Shown: positions 1-7,965, counted from the stretch's first letter. The stretch: DNA of 18,078 nt from Comamonas sp. (GCA_019236485.1 JAFAIY010000316.1:1-18078); one strand, 5' to 3'. Made by a program: numbers and translations. Notes: generated by a model from the sequence alone, not told the origin.

Positions 1-1928
1 CCCTTCATGGCCTTGCCGTCCCAGTGCAGTCCCGGCGTGGCGTAGAAGCCATCGGACCAGAGCTGCACGCGCTGCAGATAGGCGCTGCGCACCAGATCGG
101 CAAACGGCAGGCTCTGTCCGTTTACCGCGACCGCATCGTTGGCAAAGCGCACGCTCTTGGCGTCCCCTCCATGCAGGCGCACCGCGCATTCGGCCAGACG
201 CTCGCGCAGCTGCCGCGCCGCATCCTGGGCGGCCTTGCCGTTGAGGTCGGCCCCCGTGGACGCGGCCGTGGCCGAGGTATTCGCCACCTTGCTGGTATCG
301 GTAGCCGTGACGCGCACCCGCTCGAAAGCCACGCCCAGCTCATGCGCCACCACCTGGGCCACCTTGGTGTTCAGCCCCTGGCCCATTTCCGTGCCGCCGT
401 GGTTCACCAGGATGGAGCCATCGGTATAGATATGCACCAGGGCTCCGGCCTGGTTGAAATGCGCGACGTTGAAGGAAATGCCGAACTTCAGCGGCGTCAA
501 CGCCAGCCCACGCTTGAGCACCGGGCTCTGGGCATTGAAGGCGGCCGCGGCCGCGCGGCGCGCACGGTAGTCGCTGGAGGCCTCGAGCTCGGCCACCAGT
601 TCGTGGATCACGTTGTCGGTGACCGTCTGCTCGTAGGGCGTGACGTTGTGCTCTTCCTGGCCGTAGAAGTTGACGCGCCGCACATCGAGCGGATCGCGCC
701 CCAGCTCGCGCGCAATCGTGTCCAGGATGTTCTCAATGGCGATCGCTCCCTGGGGACCGCCAAAGCCGCGGAAGGCCGTGTTGCTCTGGGTATTGGTCTT
801 GCCCATATAGCCATGCATGCTGACATCGGGCAGCCAGTAGGCATTGTCGAAATGGCATAGCGCGCGCGTCATCACCGGCGCCGACAGGTCGGCCGAATGT
901 CCGGCGCGCGAGACCATGGATATCTCGGCCCCCAGCACGCGGCCTTCGTCGTCGTAGCCGACCTCGTATTCGTACCAGAAGCAGTGGCGGCGGCCCGTGA
1001 TCATGAAGTCGTCGTCGCGGTCCAGGCGCAGCTTCACGGGCCGGCGCAAACGGGTCGCGGCCACGGCGGCCACGCAGGCGAACAGCGCCGACTGCGACTC
1101 CTTGCCGCCGAAGCCGCCGCCCATGCGGCGGCATTCCACCTGCACCGCATGCGAGGCCAGGCCCAGCGCATGGGCCACCAGATGCTGCATCTCGCTGGGG
1201 TGTTGGGTGGAGCAGTGAATATGCACGGCCCCGTCTTCCTTGGGAATCGCGTAGCTGATCTGGCCTTCGAGATAGAACTGCTCCTGGCCGCCCACCTCGA
1301 AGCTGTCCTTGAGCCTGTGCGGCGCCCCGGCTATCGCCGCGCGTGCGCCGCCCTCGTGGCTGCTGCGCTCCAGATGCATGGGCGGCATCACATACTGGCC
1401 CAGCTCGTGGGCCTGCTGCGGCGTCAGCACCGGCGGCAGCGCCTCGATGGTGGCCGAACTCTTGGCCAGCGCCGCCGCGCGGCGCGCCTGCTCCCGCGTG
1501 CGGGCGATCACCGCAAACAGCGGCTGGCCCACGTAGCGGATCTCGCCGTCGCAGAGAATCGGATCGTCATGGATGATGGAGCCGCAATCGTTGACGCCGG
1601 GAATGTCGGCCGCCGTGATCACCTCCACCACGCCGGGCATGGCACGCACGGCCTCCAGCGCCAGCGCCGTGAGCCGGCCATGGGCCACCGGCGAAAGCCC
1701 CAGCGCGCAGTGCAGCGTGCCTTCGAGTTCGGGCAGATCATCGATATAGGCGGCCTCGCCCGCCACATGCAGATGTGCGGACTCGTGCTTGCGGCTGACG
1801 CCCACGCGCGCGCCCCGGTCCAGCGCCTGCGCCTCGCCCGCTTCATCGAGGCGGGTGGCCGTGTTGCGGCGGTAGTCGGCAAAGGTCTCGGCAATCTGCT
1901 CGTTGCTCAGTTCATGTGGATGCTTCAT
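1..1928 (-). CDS. xdhB: xanthine dehydrogenase, molybdopterin-binding large subunit (3' end missing)
   Basis: Catalytic subunit of the cytoplasmic molybdenum hydroxylase that oxidises hypoxanthine to xanthine and then to urate in purine breakdown. About 642 codons are present, read leftward without a stop to the window edge; the family is usually near 780 residues, so roughly the last 130 residues, including the expected catalytic Glu, lie outside. Visible signatures are the AAYIDDLPE start of the domain, VGQPLFAVIA, QEQFYLEGQ, the glycine-rich GGGFGGKE, FRGFGGPQG and GTEMGQGLNTK of the molybdopterin-binding regions. The ATG at 1926-1928 follows the xdhA stop after a single base, and GGGAG lies upstream inside the end of xdhA, so the two genes look translationally coupled. 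An xdhC insertion factor is the usual next gene but would lie off the left edge. Identity is firm; only the C terminus is unseen. Confidence 0.95.
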   Translation of the reverse strand, partial: MKHPHELSNEQIAETFADYRRNTATRLDEAGEAQALDRGARVGVSRKHESAHLHVAGEAAYIDDLPELEGTLHCALGLSPVAHGRLTALALEAVRAMPGVVEVITAADIPGVNDCGSIIHDDPILCDGEIRYVGQPLFAVIARTREQARRAAALAKSSATIEALPPVLTPQQAHELGQYVMPPMHLERSSHEGGARAAIAGAPHRLKDSFEVGGQEQFYLEGQISYAIPKEDGAVHIHCSTQHPSEMQHLVAHALGLASHAVQVECRRMGGGFGGKESQSALFACVAAVAATRLRRPVKLRLDRDDDFMITGRRHCFWYEYEVGYDDEGRVLGAEISMVSRAGHSADLSAPVMTRALCHFDNAYWLPDVSMHGYMGKTNTQSNTAFRGFGGPQGAIAIENILDTIARELGRDPLDVRRVNFYGQEEHNVTPYEQTVTDNVIHELVAELEASSDYRARRAAAAAFNAQSPVLKRGLALTPLKFGISFNVAHFNQAGALVHIYTDGSILVNHGGTEMGQGLNTKVAQVVAHELGVAFERVRVTATDTSKVANTSATAASTGADLNGKAAQDAARQLRERLAECAVRLHGGDAKSVRFANDAVAVNGQSLPFADLVRSAYLQRVQLWSDGFYATPGLHWDGKAMK

Positions 1929-1929
1929 C

Positions 1930-3513
1930 TCAGGCTCCCTGCTCCGCGGCTGCGGGGACGGCATGGGGCATCACGCTCCACACGCTGGCGTCTGCGCTGT
2001 CCACGGGCTGTTCCACCCGGGTTTCCAGCCACAGGCGTTGAATCAGGTTCTGCGCCACCTTGAGCCGGTATTCCGCACTCGCGCGCATATCGCTCATGGG
2101 TTGGAAGTCGGCGGCCAGGGCGGCCTGCGCGGCCGCCACGTTTTCCTGGCTCCAGGGCTTGCCGAGCAGGGCCGCTTCGGCGCGGGCCGCTCGTTTGACC
2201 GTGGCCGCCATGCCGCCGAAAGCCAGGCGTATGGCGGCCACCGTCTCCCCCTCGAGCTCTAGCGCAAAGCCCGCGCACAGGGCCGAGATGTCACAGTCGA
2301 AGCGCTTGCTGATCTTGTAGGCGCGCACCTGGCGCTGCATGGCCGCCAGCGGCACGGCCATGGCCTGCACGAACTCGCCGGGCTCCAGCTGGTTCTTCAT
2401 ATAGTCGAGATAGAACTCGGTCAGCGGCATGCGGCGCACGCGTGAGCCCTTGCGCAGCTCGATCTGCGCATCCAGCGCCATCAGCACCGGAGGCGAGTCG
2501 CCGATGGGCGAGCCATTGGCCACATTGCCGCCCATGGTGCCCGCATGGCGTATGGGCGTGGAGGCAAAGCGCAGCCAGACGTCGGTGAGGCCGGGTACGC
2601 GCCGCACCAGCGCGCTCCAGGCCGCCTCCAGCGAGGCGGCTGCGCCTATGTACAGCTCGCCGCCCTCGGCATCGGGGCGCACCTCGATGCGCTTCATCTC
2701 GGCCACGTCGCCGACATAAATCATGTCGCCCAGATCGCGGAACTGCTTGTTGACCCACAGGCCCACATCGGTGGAGCCCGCCACGATGCGCGCCTTGGGC
2801 TTGGCTTCGCAGAGAGCGGCCAGCGCATCCAGCGTGCGCGGCGCATGGAAGTGATCGGTGCGTGCATTCTGCGTGGCCGCATAGTCCAGCCCCGCGCCAT
2901 CGCTGCGCAGGCCTTGGAGCGCGGCCACCACGGGCGCCGTATCCAGGCGCACGGCGGGCAGATCGAACATGCGCTGGCCCGCATCGAGAATCGGGCGATA
3001 GCCCGTACAGCGGCACAGATTGCCAGAGAGCTCGTCGGCCAGCTGCTGGCGCGTGGGCTGAGTGCCCTGCTGTCTGTGCAGCTCGTAGGCCGACCACAGC
3101 GACATCACGATGCCGGGCGTGCAGAAGCCGCATTGCGAGCCATGACAGTCCACCATGGCCTGCTGCACCGGGTGCAGCGCGGCGCAGCCGGCCTGGCCCG
3201 CGCACTGCGGCTTGAGGTCTTCCACGGTGAACAAGGCCTTGCCGTGCAGGCTGGGCAGAAACTGGATGCAGGCATTGACGGACTGCAGGCGCAGGCCGTT
3301 GATGGCCTGGGCATCGCCGGCTTCGGCCAGTTCGCCGATGACGACGGTACAGGCGCCGCAATCGCCTTCGTTGCAGCCCTCCTTGGTGCCGGTGCAGTGC
3401 GCGTCTTCGCGCAGCCACTGCAGCACCGAGCGCGTGGGATGCGGTCCCTGCACCTCCACCACCGCGCCGCGGTGGTAAAAGCGTATGGGCTGTGAGTTCT
3501 GACTTGTGCTCAT
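1930..3513 (-). CDS. xdhA: xanthine dehydrogenase small subunit (2Fe-2S and FAD)
   Basis: Electron-transfer subunit, 527 residues, passing electrons from the molybdenum site in XdhB through two 2Fe-2S clusters to FAD and NAD+. The N-terminal plant-type ferredoxin domain has Cys47, Cys52, Cys55 and Cys82. The second, helical cluster domain has Cys128-x2-Cys131 (CGFCTPG) and Cys167-x-Cys169 (CRCTGYRPI). An FAD domain follows, with VAGSTDVG near residue 244 and the later TPIRHAGTMGGNVANGSP, then a CO-dehydrogenase-flavoprotein-type C-terminal domain. I chose the ATG at 3511-3513 because the ferredoxin homology begins directly after it; an upstream in-frame ATG at 3613-3615 would add 34 residues without family resemblance. 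No good Shine-Dalgarno precedes the chosen ATG. It is the first gene of xdhAB. Confidence 0.95.
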   Translation of the reverse strand: MSTSQNSQPIRFYHRGAVVEVQGPHPTRSVLQWLREDAHCTGTKEGCNEGDCGACTVVIGELAEAGDAQAINGLRLQSVNACIQFLPSLHGKALFTVEDLKPQCAGQAGCAALHPVQQAMVDCHGSQCGFCTPGIVMSLWSAYELHRQQGTQPTRQQLADELSGNLCRCTGYRPILDAGQRMFDLPAVRLDTAPVVAALQGLRSDGAGLDYAATQNARTDHFHAPRTLDALAALCEAKPKARIVAGSTDVGLWVNKQFRDLGDMIYVGDVAEMKRIEVRPDAEGGELYIGAAASLEAAWSALVRRVPGLTDVWLRFASTPIRHAGTMGGNVANGSPIGDSPPVLMALDAQIELRKGSRVRRMPLTEFYLDYMKNQLEPGEFVQAMAVPLAAMQRQVRAYKISKRFDCDISALCAGFALELEGETVAAIRLAFGGMAATVKRAARAEAALLGKPWSQENVAAAQAALAADFQPMSDMRASAEYRLKVAQNLIQRLWLETRVEQPVDSADASVWSVMPHAVPAAAEQGA

Positions 3514-3828
3514 GGTCGTGGGGCCAAAATAGGTGGAGCGCCTGCATGCAAGATGCGTTCCAGGCGCTGCAGATGTCAACATTGCAAGACTACGCGTCCC
3601 CCCGCAGCTTCGCATATGACGGTGCTCATATTGGCTATGTGGCAGTGCATATATGCCCCCACAAAAACAAGGGAGAACCCCTAAAAAACGCCGCTCCGAA
3701 GAAATATTTTCAGATTTCGGTCGCTTCGGGAATCCCTATCTTGATAGCTGCCGGCGCCTGCCAATGGCTCGTTTCAGGCCTGATTTCGAGGGAATCCACG
3801 ACAGCTCAGGCGCCGGCCGCTATCGAAA
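3514..3828. other. intergenic region upstream of xdhA
   Basis: This 315-nt gap separates the end of mdtD from the start of xdhA and holds no convincing gene. The half nearest xdhA should carry its promoter. On the minus strand there is an exact TTGACA at 3574-3579, but only a poor -10 (GCATCT or CATCTT) at 17-18 nt. A TATTTT at 3526-3531 would place the transcript start within a few bases of the ATG. A perfect 10-bp palindrome, GCATATATGC, lies at 3647-3656, close to other CATAT tracts at 3613 and 3627. The half nearest mdtD holds the inverted repeats listed separately. Confidence 0.5.
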
Positions 3829-3833
3829 TCAGG
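3743..3833. repeat. intergenic inverted-repeat element overlapping the mdtD stop codon
   Basis: Two inverted repeats are interlocked here. The outer one pairs 3743-3760 (GATAGCTGCCGGCGCCTG) with 3807-3824 at 17 of 18 positions, across a 46-nt spacer. The second pairs 3779-3789 (CCTGATTTCGA) perfectly with 3823-3833. The two right arms overlap at 3823-3824, so the hairpins compete, and the second covers the mdtD stop codon at 3829-3831. The core GATAGCTGC..GCGC, with a following AGGCCTGATTT, resembles a short intergenic repeat I remember as common in Comamonadaceae; that family assignment is from memory. It could act as an mRNA 3'-end structure for mdtD. No T-tract follows it on the minus strand. 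Confidence 0.6.
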
Positions 3834-5250
3834 AGTCGCCGGCATCGGGCGCGGGGCGCACGGTCTCGTCGCTGTCGAGCTGGCTGAACACCAGCGTGGC
3901 GGCCAGCGTCATCAGGGCCACGGTCACGAAAGTGGCGCGGATGGCCAGCATGCGGTCGCCGGCCTGCAGATGCCACATATCGCTAAAGCCCGTGAGCAGG
4001 GCGCCGGCCAGGGCCACCCCCATACTCATTGCCAGCATCTGCACCATGGACAGCAGGCTGTTGCCGCTGCTGGCGTTCTCGCCCTCCATGTCCTTGAGCG
4101 TGACCGAGTTCATGGCCGAGAACTGCATGGAGTTGAAGCCGCCGAAGATGAAGAGCTGCAGCAGCAGCAACCAGGTCGGCATGCCGGGCACGACCAGGCC
4201 GAACGAAGCCAGCATCAGCGCCAGCATCACCGAGTTGACCTGCAGCACGCGCTTGTAGCCGAAGCGCTGCACGGTGCGCACCGCGATGCGCTTGACCAGC
4301 ATGGAGCCTATCACCGTGGCCAGCATCATCAGGCCGGCGCTCACGGGCGACATGTCCAGGCCGATCTGCAACAGCAGCGGAATCAGGAACGGCGCCGCAC
4401 CGCTGCCGAAGCGCGCGAACAGATTGCCCAGCAGCCCCACGCGCAGCGAGCGCACCTTGAACAGCTCGGGCGCGAACAGGGGCTCGGCAATGCGCAGCGC
4501 ATGCATCCAGTAGCTGGCCAGGCTGGCTAGGCCGAAGACCATGAGCACGGCGACCAGGGCCATGCCCAGGCCCACGCCCGACAGCCCGTCCAGCGCGACC
4601 GAGATGGCCACCATGCCGAAGGCCAGCATGGCATAGCCCGCGGTGTCGAATTTGCGCACCGCCACGAGAGCGCTGCGCGGGAACCAGCGCCAGGTCGCCC
4701 ACAGCCCGATCAGGCCCACGGGCACATTGATCCAGAAGATCCAGTGCCAGGACAGGTATTCCACCATCCAGCCGCCCAGCGTAGGCCCGAGCAGCGGCCC
4801 CACCTGACCCGGAATCGCGATGAAGCTCATGGCACGGATGAAATCGTCGCGCGGATAGGTGCGCAGCACGGCCAGCCGCCCCACGGGCAGCATCATGGCG
4901 CCGCCCACGCCCTGCACCACGCGCGCCGCGACCAGAAACGAGAGATTGGGCGAGAGCGCGCACAGCACCGAGCCCAGCACAAACAGCGCGATGGCCACGC
5001 CGTACACGCGGCGCGTGCCGAAGCGGTCGGCCACCCAGCCCGTGGCCGGGATCAGCATGGCCGTGGTCAGCGCATAGGCGACGATGACGGACTGCATCTT
5101 CAGCGGGCTCTCGCCCAGCGCCTCGGCCATGGACGGCAGGGCGGTGTTGAGGATGGTCGCGTCCAGCGCCTGCATGAAAAAACCTATGGCCACCAGCCAC
5201 AGCAGCCGTTCCTTATGCGGCGCATGCGCCGACGGGGTCAGCTCAGCCAT
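3829..5250 (-). CDS. mdtD: MFS multidrug/metabolite exporter, MdtD type (DHA2 family)
   Basis: Inner-membrane proton-driven exporter of the 14-helix DHA2 branch, 473 residues, nearly the same length as E. coli MdtD (471). It matches that protein closely along its length: FFMQALDATILNTALPSMA, GESPLKMQSVIVAYALT, the motif-A-like GWVADRFGTRR, RVVQGVGGAMMLPVGRL, the motif C stretch PGQVGPLLGPTLGG, SWHWIFWINVPVG and SSGNSLLSMVQ. E. coli MdtD has been linked to efflux of iron-citrate and possibly drugs; the substrate here cannot be read from sequence. The ATG at 5248-5250 is preceded by GGGAGAG at good spacing; an upstream in-frame ATG at 5284-5286 would add 12 unlike residues. It stands alone between the erpA terminator and the xdhA upstream region, without the mdtABC pump genes that accompany it in E. 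coli. Confidence 0.9.
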   Translation of the reverse strand: MAELTPSAHAPHKERLLWLVAIGFFMQALDATILNTALPSMAEALGESPLKMQSVIVAYALTTAMLIPATGWVADRFGTRRVYGVAIALFVLGSVLCALSPNLSFLVAARVVQGVGGAMMLPVGRLAVLRTYPRDDFIRAMSFIAIPGQVGPLLGPTLGGWMVEYLSWHWIFWINVPVGLIGLWATWRWFPRSALVAVRKFDTAGYAMLAFGMVAISVALDGLSGVGLGMALVAVLMVFGLASLASYWMHALRIAEPLFAPELFKVRSLRVGLLGNLFARFGSGAAPFLIPLLLQIGLDMSPVSAGLMMLATVIGSMLVKRIAVRTVQRFGYKRVLQVNSVMLALMLASFGLVVPGMPTWLLLLQLFIFGGFNSMQFSAMNSVTLKDMEGENASSGNSLLSMVQMLAMSMGVALAGALLTGFSDMWHLQAGDRMLAIRATFVTVALMTLAATLVFSQLDSDETVRPAPDAGDS

Positions 5251-5282
5251 CGTTCTCTCCCGAAAATTCTTGTTCTGCGGCA

Positions 5283-5309
5283 ACAAAAAAGCCGCTGACT
5301 AGCAGCGGC
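5283..5309 (-). terminator. intrinsic terminator of erpA
   Basis: A perfect 7-bp stem (GCCGCTG 5291-5297, CAGCGGC 5303-5309) with a 5-nt loop is followed on the minus strand by six uninterrupted Ts (5285-5290) and then GTTG. It sits 45 nt after the erpA stop and only about 35 nt before the mdtD start. Confidence 0.9.
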
Positions 5310-5354
5310 CTGACAGATCACGCCGGGCGCAAGCGACCGGCGTCGGAACACGGC

Positions 5355-5717
5355 TTATACCGAGAAGCTGGAGCCGCAGCCGCAGGTGGTGGTGGCGTTG
5401 GGGTTCTTGATCACGAACTGGGCGCCCTGCAGGTCTTCCTTGTAGTCGATCTCGGCGCCGACCAGGTACTGGTAGCTCATGGCGTCGATCAGCAGCGAGA
5501 CGCCATTCTTGGTCATGGTCGTGTCGTCCTCGTTGGTGATCTCGTCGAACGTGAAGCCATACTGGAAGCCAGAGCAGCCACCACCCTGCACGAAAACGCG
5601 CAACTTCAGATCGGGATTGCCTTCTTCGGCGATCAGGTCGGCCACCTTCGCAGCGGCGCTGTCGGTGAAGAGGATCGGTGCGGGCATTTCGGTGGTGGTT
5701 TCGGCTACGGCGCTCAT
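5355..5717 (-). CDS. erpA: iron-sulfur cluster insertion protein ErpA
   Basis: A-type carrier of 120 residues that delivers Fe-S clusters to apo-enzymes in the cytoplasm. It shows the family fold and the three cluster-binding cysteines: Cys48 in [12 protein letters not shown], and Cys112 and Cys114 in the C-terminal CGCGSSFSV. The ErpA-like [14 protein letters not shown] region appears here as [14 protein letters not shown]. The start at 5715-5717 has GGAG 7 nt upstream and gives the normal length; upstream extension in the same frame to 5834 has no family resemblance. It is monocistronic in appearance, with its own terminator, and lies downstream of the ribosomal rplM-rpsI operon behind that operon's terminator. 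No IscR-like site was convincing upstream. IscA is the main alternative, but the acidic N terminus and overall length favour ErpA. Confidence 0.93.
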   Translation of the reverse strand: MSAVAETTTEMPAPILFTDSAAAKVADLIAEEGNPDLKLRVFVQGGGCSGFQYGFTFDEITNEDDTTMTKNGVSLLIDAMSYQYLVGAEIDYKEDLQGAQFVIKNPNATTTCGCGSSFSV

Positions 5718-5831
5718 GGGAATACTCCGGAGTTTCTTGACTACCCGAAATGGTACAGCACCGGGCTCGGGAATTCTGGCCGTGCGGCTTTGCCGATAGG
5801 CCAAGTGGGGGCATTGCAGATTCCAACCGCA

Positions 5832-5876
5832 CACAAAAAAACCGCCCAGAACTTGCGCCCGGAGCGGTTTTTTGTG
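5832..5876. terminator. rpsI terminator (A/T tract folded into the stem)
   Basis: CACAAAAAAACCGC (5832-5845) faces GCGGTTTTTTGTG (5864-5876), giving a long stem whose lower part is the A/T tract. Read on the minus strand this is a GC stem followed by a run of Ts, as expected after rpsI. It is symmetrical and could also stop plus-strand transcription. Confidence 0.8.
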
Positions 5877-5903
5877 GAAAGACCTGCCGCAGCAGGTCTT
5901 TCC
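5876..5903. other. perfect 12-bp hairpin after rpsI
   Basis: GGAAAGACCTGC (5876-5887) and GCAGGTCTTTCC (5892-5903) pair perfectly around a 4-nt loop. It begins about 15 nt after the rpsI stop and directly abuts the terminator hairpin, so the rpsI mRNA 3' end carries two stems in tandem. This one lacks its own T-tract and may protect the 3' end or assist termination. Confidence 0.75.
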
Positions 5904-5918
5904 CGCAGGAGAAACGGA

Positions 5919-6311
5919 TTAACGCTTCGAGAACTGCTTGGCGCGGCGTGCGGAGTGCAGACCGACCTTCTTACGTTCGACTTCACGAGCATCGCGAGTC
6001 ACGAAGCCGGCTTGGCTCAGTGCAGGCTTCAGAGCTGCGTCATAGTCGATCAGGGCACGGGTGATGCCGTGACGGGTTGCGCCGGCTTGACCGGATTCGC
6101 CGCCGCCATGGACGTTCACTTGAATGTCGAAAGTCTCCAGGTTCTCAGTCAGAACCAGAGGTTGCTTTGCGATCATGATGGAGGTTTCGCGACCGAAGTA
6201 CTGCTGAATGTCCTTGCCATTCACAGTAATCTTGCCGGAGCCCTTCTTCAGAAACACGCGAGCGACGCTGGACTTGCGACGGCCTGTGCCATTGTTCCAA
6301 TCACCAATCAT
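5919..6311 (-). CDS. rpsI: 30S ribosomal protein S9
   Basis: Small-subunit protein of 130 residues, standard length. Family features are the N-terminal [15 protein letters not shown], the [13 protein letters not shown] segment, [19 protein letters not shown] and the C-terminal basic tail ending RRAKQFSKR, whose last residues reach the P-site tRNA. It is the second gene of rplM-rpsI: the rplM stop is 10 nt upstream and the Shine-Dalgarno AAGGAG overlaps that stop, consistent with coupled translation. Two hairpins follow its stop codon. Confidence 0.98.
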   Translation of the reverse strand: MIGDWNNGTGRRKSSVARVFLKKGSGKITVNGKDIQQYFGRETSIMIAKQPLVLTENLETFDIQVNVHGGGESGQAGATRHGITRALIDYDAALKPALSQAGFVTRDAREVERKKVGLHSARRAKQFSKR

Positions 6312-6321
6312 CTAGGTCTCC

Positions 6322-6750
6322 TTAGATTTCCAGAGCCTTAGGCTGCTGTGCGGTATGGGGGTGCTCAGCACCGCCGTAAACCTTCAGCTTCTTGATCATG
6401 GCGTAGCCCAGAGGACCCTTGGGCAGCATGCCCTTGACGGCCTTCTCGAGAGCACGGCCAGGGAACTTGGCTTGCAGGTCGCGGAAGTTGGTGGCAGTGA
6501 TGCCGCCGGGGAAACCGGAGTGACGGTAGTACACCTTGTCCAGGTTCTTGGTACCAGTGACCTTGAGCTTGGAGGCGTTGATGATGACGATGTAGTCACC
6601 GGTGTCAACGTGAGGTGTGTAAATGGCCTTGTGCTTGCCGCGCAGACGGAGTGCCACTTCGCTGGCGACACGTCCGAGCACCTTATCGGTGGCGTCAATC
6701 ACAAACCACTCGTGTTGCACCTCAGCGGGCTTTGCGCTGAATGTAGACAT
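6322..6750 (-). CDS. rplM: 50S ribosomal protein L13
   Basis: Large-subunit protein of 142 residues, the usual length. It has [16 protein letters not shown] near the N terminus, [26 protein letters not shown], and [24 protein letters not shown], all family hallmarks. The start at 6748-6750 follows a modest GAGAAAACTC upstream region rather than a strong Shine-Dalgarno. It leads the rplM-rpsI operon from a promoter about 150 nt upstream; in E. coli this operon is feedback-regulated by L13 through its leader, and the long leader here would permit the same, which is an inference. Confidence 0.98.
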   Translation of the reverse strand: MSTFSAKPAEVQHEWFVIDATDKVLGRVASEVALRLRGKHKAIYTPHVDTGDYIVIINASKLKVTGTKNLDKVYYRHSGFPGGITATNFRDLQAKFPGRALEKAVKGMLPKGPLGYAMIKKLKVYGGAEHPHTAQQPKALEI

Positions 6751-6903
6751 GAGTTTTCTCTTTCAAGAGGGTTTGGCGGATCCTTTTCCGCGGTCGGTGC
6801 TTCTTCTTGAAAAAGACGAATCTTTTAAAGGAAGCCTCTTAGGCGGGGTTACTCGAACCGAAGTCCAAGCCTTCGCCGCGGGACCCATAAAATCGCTGCG
6901 AAG
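6751..6903 (-). promoter_or_regulatory. 5' leader of rplM-rpsI mRNA
   Basis: The predicted transcript start near 6903 leaves about 150 nt of untranslated leader. It includes AAAAGA-TTCG-TCTTTT on the minus strand (6811-6826), a short stem capped by a UUCG tetraloop and followed by one more T. Near the start codon, CTCT-TGAA-AGAG could fold over part of the ribosome-binding region. Leader-based feedback by L13 is known in E. coli; whether these elements serve it is inference. Confidence 0.45.
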
Positions 6904-6909
6904 CCGGCC

Positions 6910-6915
6910 ATTATA
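6910..6915 (-). promoter_or_regulatory. -10 element of the rplM promoter
   Basis: An exact TATAAT occurs on the minus strand, preceded by a T-rich stretch (GGTTTTTG). No good -35 is seen at 16-18 nt. The position suits a ribosomal operon promoter with a start near 6903. Confidence 0.65.
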
Positions 6916-7048
6916 CAAAAACCGCCCAATTTGCGCATTCCCGTGCCAGGCCTGTTGTGAAAACCCCGGTTTTCCCCGGGCCGCCACGGTCCGGCGCCCT
7001 CTCAACCTTTCAGCCATCAAGGGCAAATCGGACAGAGAAACCTCTCTC

Positions 7049-7076
7049 TTGCACCCCTTGCCCGGCTGGTTACCAT
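7049..7076 (+). promoter_or_regulatory. possible rlmJ promoter
   Basis: TTGCAC (7049-7054), a 16-nt spacer and TACCAT (7071-7076) form a weak sigma-70-like promoter. It would start transcription near 7083, two bases before the rlmJ ATG. The absence of a Shine-Dalgarno before that ATG fits a nearly leaderless mRNA. Both hexamers are imperfect. The rest of the divergent gap (6916-7048) holds only an inverted repeat, GAAAACC/GGTTTTC, at 6959-6974. Confidence 0.3.
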
Positions 7077-7084
7077 CCGCCCAT

Positions 7085-7951
7085 ATGTTCAGTTACCGCC
7101 ACGCCTTCCATGCCGGCAACCACGCCGATGTGCTCAAGCACACCGTGCTGATCGCCACCGTGCAATACCTCACGCAAAAGGAGGCGGCGCTGACGGTGCT
7201 CGACACCCACGGCGGCGCGGGCCTGTACCGCCTGGACGGCGACTATGCCAGCAAGAGCGGCGAGGCCGAAGACGGCATCCTGCGCCTGGCCGCGGCCAAG
7301 GAGGCCGAACTCGCTCCCGTGCTGCAGGACTATATGCGGATGGTGCGCAGCTTCAACCAGGGCAACGCGATACGCAACTACCCCGGCTCGCCCTTCATCT
7401 CCCAGGCGCTGCTGCGCCCGCACGACCGGCTCAAGGCTTTCGAGCTGCACCCGACCGATATGCGCTCGCTGACGGGCAATATGGCCCAGCTGGAAGTGGG
7501 CCGCAAGGTCAGCATCCTGCTCGAGGACGGCTTTGAGGGCGTGAAGAAATTCCTGCCTCCGCCGGCCCGCCGCGCTTTGCTGCTCTGCGACCCCAGCTAC
7601 GAACTCAAGACCGACTACGGCCGCGTGCTGGACATGGTGACGGACAGCCTCAAGCGCTTTCCCACGGGCACTTACGCCATCTGGTACCCCATCATTCCGC
7701 GCCCCGAGGCCCACGACCTGCCCAAGCGCCTCAAGACCATGGCCACCAAGGCCGGCAAGAGCTGGCTGCACGCCACGCTGACCGTCAAGAGCAACAAGAC
7801 CTCGGAGCGCGGCGGCCTGCCGGCCAGCGGCATGCTCCTGATCAACCCGCCGTTCAACCTCAAGGAGCAGCTCAAGCCCGCCATGCCGCAGCTGGTGAAG
7901 CTGCTGGGCCAGGACGGCAACGCGGCTTTCACGCTGGAATCGGGCGGCTGA
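7085..7951 (+). CDS. rlmJ: 23S rRNA (adenine-2030-N6)-methyltransferase RlmJ
   Basis: SAM-dependent enzyme of 288 residues that methylates A2030 of 23S rRNA, in the E. coli numbering. The N terminus MFSYRHAFHAGNHADVLKH is the family hallmark. A SAM-binding VLDTHGGAGLY follows at 38-48, and the catalytic motif reads DPSY at 169-172 where many N6-adenine methylases have DPPY; a later NPPF lies near the C terminus. The reading frame stays open far upstream, but homology begins exactly at the ATG at 7085-7087. No Shine-Dalgarno is visible before it. It is divergent from rplM and convergent with rlpA, with a shared terminator between. Confidence 0.95.
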   Translation: MFSYRHAFHAGNHADVLKHTVLIATVQYLTQKEAALTVLDTHGGAGLYRLDGDYASKSGEAEDGILRLAAAKEAELAPVLQDYMRMVRSFNQGNAIRNYPGSPFISQALLRPHDRLKAFELHPTDMRSLTGNMAQLEVGRKVSILLEDGFEGVKKFLPPPARRALLLCDPSYELKTDYGRVLDMVTDSLKRFPTGTYAIWYPIIPRPEAHDLPKRLKTMATKAGKSWLHATLTVKSNKTSERGGLPASGMLLINPPFNLKEQLKPAMPQLVKLLGQDGNAAFTLESGG

Positions 7952-7965
7952 TCCGCAGCAGCTGC

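Noticed and set aside
5718..5760. A possible IscR-type site before erpA
   Set aside because: Only the outer ATAC and central T-rich part fit the type 1 consensus; the essential inner GAC/GTC positions do not match.
6841..6872. A tRNA-like T-arm (GGTTCGAGTAACCCC) in the rplM leader on the minus strand
   Set aside because: No acceptor, D or anticodon arm can be built around it; it is a short chance match.
6959..6974. GAAAACC/GGTTTTC inverted repeat as a terminator or operator before rlmJ
   Set aside because: It has a 2-nt spacer, no gene ends next to it on either strand, and no promoter element overlaps it clearly.
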